Shown: positions 63,401 through 64,000 of the stretch, one piece after another
How positions within the stretch are numbered: the stretch's first letter is position 1
Layout of the letters: each line of letters begins with the position of its first letter
Origin: F1-120-MAGs118 sp013360535
Lineage (GTDB): Bacteria; Planctomycetota; UBA1135; GCA-002686595
Direction of reading: 5' to 3'
NCBI GenBank assembly: GCA_026647215.1
Contig: JAPKHC010000001.1
Span: forward strand, 62,001 to 126,000
Length of the DNA stretch: 64,000 nt
Position numbers and translations under genes: made by a program
Notes under the pieces: generated by a model
The model's database searches: none
Told to the model about the DNA's origin: nothing
The model's input: only the letters and a program-made list of their open reading frames with translations

Positions 63401-64000
63401 GCTCGCGTCGAGCGCGAACGAGAGCCGCGCACGCGGTCGCCACGCGCGCGCGACGCCCGCGGGCGAGCGCTCCGGCAGCGCTTCCGCATCGATCGGCACT
63501 CCGGCGCACGAGGCGCTGACGTGGATGCGTCCGTCCTGATCGCGACGGCCCGCGAGGTAGATCTCCGGCGCGAGACCCGCGTCTGCAGCGGCGAAATCCG
63601 GCTGGACTCGCCCTTCGACGCGCGGCGTGCCATCGCGCGCGACGAGCGCGAGCACGTCGCCGCGTCCGAGCCGGATCAGGCCCCAGTTGGGGTGGATCCA
63701 GTCCCACTGCAGGCGCTCGACCACGATCGTCGGCAGCGTGAACGTCGTCGCGGCCGCGCCCGTGTCGTCGGCCGCCTGCGCGAGCTGCGCCGACTCGAAG
63801 CGCGCGAGCAGGGACTCGGAGAGCTCGATGCGGCCGCCGTCGACATCGATGCGCGCGAGCGTGAACTGGCCTTCGACGTATTCGAAGGAAAGCTCGACGT
63901 TCTCGAGCTCCAGGGGCGCCGGCTCGCCGGGCAACCTGACTCCGCGCAGGATCACCGCCGGCCCGAACCAGTCGAGGCGCGCCTCGTCGATCTCGAGTTC
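60419..64000 (-). CDS. AsmA-like outer-membrane assembly or lipid-transport protein, N-terminus outside window
   Basis: A minus-strand frame of at least 1193 codons that continues past 64000. GTG 63955 is not needed as a start, because the frame and its beta pattern continue upstream without a stop. The C-terminus has ESPLVKLVGEGTLDLDGSLSHDLEVQYQLLDWL, matching the C-terminal domain of AsmA/YhdP-type proteins, and FFSDFASRGRLAAQLELSGDLER-like strands. Long beta-rich repeats precede it. Such proteins form grooved bridges that move phospholipid to the outer membrane. Followed after 36 bp by manC. Confidence 0.85.
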   Translation of the reverse strand, partial: ELEIDEARLDWFGPAVILRGVRLPGEPAPLELENVELSFEYVEGQFTLARIDVDGGRIELSESLLARFESAQLAQAADDTGAAATTFTLPTIVVERLQWDWIHPNWGLIRLGRGDVLALVARDGTPRVEGRVQPDFAAADAGLAPEIYLAGRRDQDGRIHVSASCAGVPIDAEALPERSPAGVARAWRPRARLSFALDASFQLDASAPPSGTLRLHCSDGSLAPPTTPIPVTNVTVDVEALCSASSLAGMLAPDAWQSTARVAALWKGLPVSCWALLGANAGPGLSARAWLHAPSLPVTRELAAASGYGAELEEMWAIADPDGSVDALVGARWPAAGRLDDTEAALRAELCADLVLDGKLSACYSGLADSTGTRREGVPLRVDALTGRIVALHDLGRTKPTRFALLEILGAHSKGRVEDRPGFADGIVQVPSTGEPVAWLDLRVGGHGVPIDAEAERGLRGLSGTDFIFPEFSPRGGEVSVVTRLHQQGSRYPAAVVSVDIFGTQAHWGDLPLELENVQGHVLFLSDHDGDAATGFELTGRSLRGAELSIRGRLQDVLASELPPHLRAPAPWTQRHLEAFAIEVRGLALRGDDREAIATAYPEVDEVLATLGASGRADVSVRSEVALAGEPRRWRAEIEPREAELLPARFPVALTGVRGRVLVDGELPTAGGGMGRTRARVAPLVGRWVAGGVVAATASIPDDADGRILVSAASVDLSNASLAGAFGEAQSRGLGGGWSGPGLADLNVTGRVDFDGEFVLPLLAPRAPESRYRVYLRRNDVRTELGTNRLDLGRLEGVLEQSGDGLLVGERIGAELAGTRIELRDASFGESEGRFAIETEIDALRLQVDREHLAPFLDEATVHALVDDLGWSGELDVRGAKLRIETGADGRGVARFSGAVTPRGMRVDFGLPIEVDEAEVSIEELLVGPEGVRFSAAVSGLSGRISDRELERASLRLEYREPRLEVIGLSAGLENGRIDCLAGERVPRPFFAIELKAPYRFELALALRDVDIGRLLKGVFESDFASRGRLAAQLELSGDLERLTGIRGKGRLEIDDTVLWSMPVVRELLESLDIKSGAVFEHVETNLEIERGRVAMKDLLVESPLVKLVGEGTLDLDGSLSHDLEVQYQLLDWLGFFNRLIYWVQSSLIRVAIRGDMSRPRIEIKGVFGRSPDPRRGPRDLPLPGLSPLPPRF

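Overview
The window is about 70% GC by eye, gene-dense, and carries no phage, transposon or CRISPR array. Gene content suggests a free-living aerobic bacterium of planctomycete type: carboxypeptidase-regulatory-like, HEAT, VWA, TPR and EF-hand secreted proteins, many lipoproteins, and a full cytochrome c oxidase operon with its assembly factors. Phylum is inferred from this mix, not proven. GTG, and sometimes TTG, starts and 1-8 base gene overlaps are common.

Layout. 1-13065: a partial heptosyltransferase-like gene, a sensor kinase with an epimerase, a 1206-residue surface protein, a phospholipase D-like protein with a triple-parvulin protein, a small lipoprotein and a galactokinase homologue. 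13142-22462: a Trp/Tyr-rich TPR protein, a LolA-like protein with an aminotransferase, a HEAT lipoprotein, a leucine dehydrogenase-like enzyme, a DUF3108 protein and a YgfZ-like protein. 22636-31299: a promoter-led respiratory operon (diheme cytochrome c, CoxB, CoxA, CtaA, CtaB, CoxC, CoxD, Sco, DUF420) that ends in a small gene with an in-frame TGA. 31372-52321: a degenerate NtrC-like regulator, Nudix, HPRT, RluD-type and TruD pseudouridine synthases, MTAP, M28 and M1 peptidases, a glycosylasparaginase, an EF-hand protein, Lon, a DegT aminotransferase and an AhpD-like gene. 52344-64000: a small Sm-like candidate, a Nudix-like protein, a short lower-GC island, the RNase P RNA gene (rnpB) on the minus strand, a HEAT/VWA protein, a hydrolase without its nucleophile, RuvX, ManC and a partial AsmA-like gene.

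The main discovery is two likely selenoprotein genes. At 30994-31299, the last gene of the oxidase operon has TGA at 31075-31077 where a Cys-x-x-Cys motif would begin, giving Sec-Glu-Ser-Cys right after a signal peptide. Eleven bases later there is a perfect 6-bp hairpin with loop GGUC. At 51740-52321, an AhpD-like gene has TGA at 51983-51985 exactly at the second Cys of its CxxC active site, followed by a 7-bp hairpin with a GU-bearing loop. In both, the frame runs on to a natural stop with family-like sequence. The organism therefore probably decodes UGA as selenocysteine. The first protein links selenium to assembly or redox care of a copper oxidase, which I do not know to have been described.
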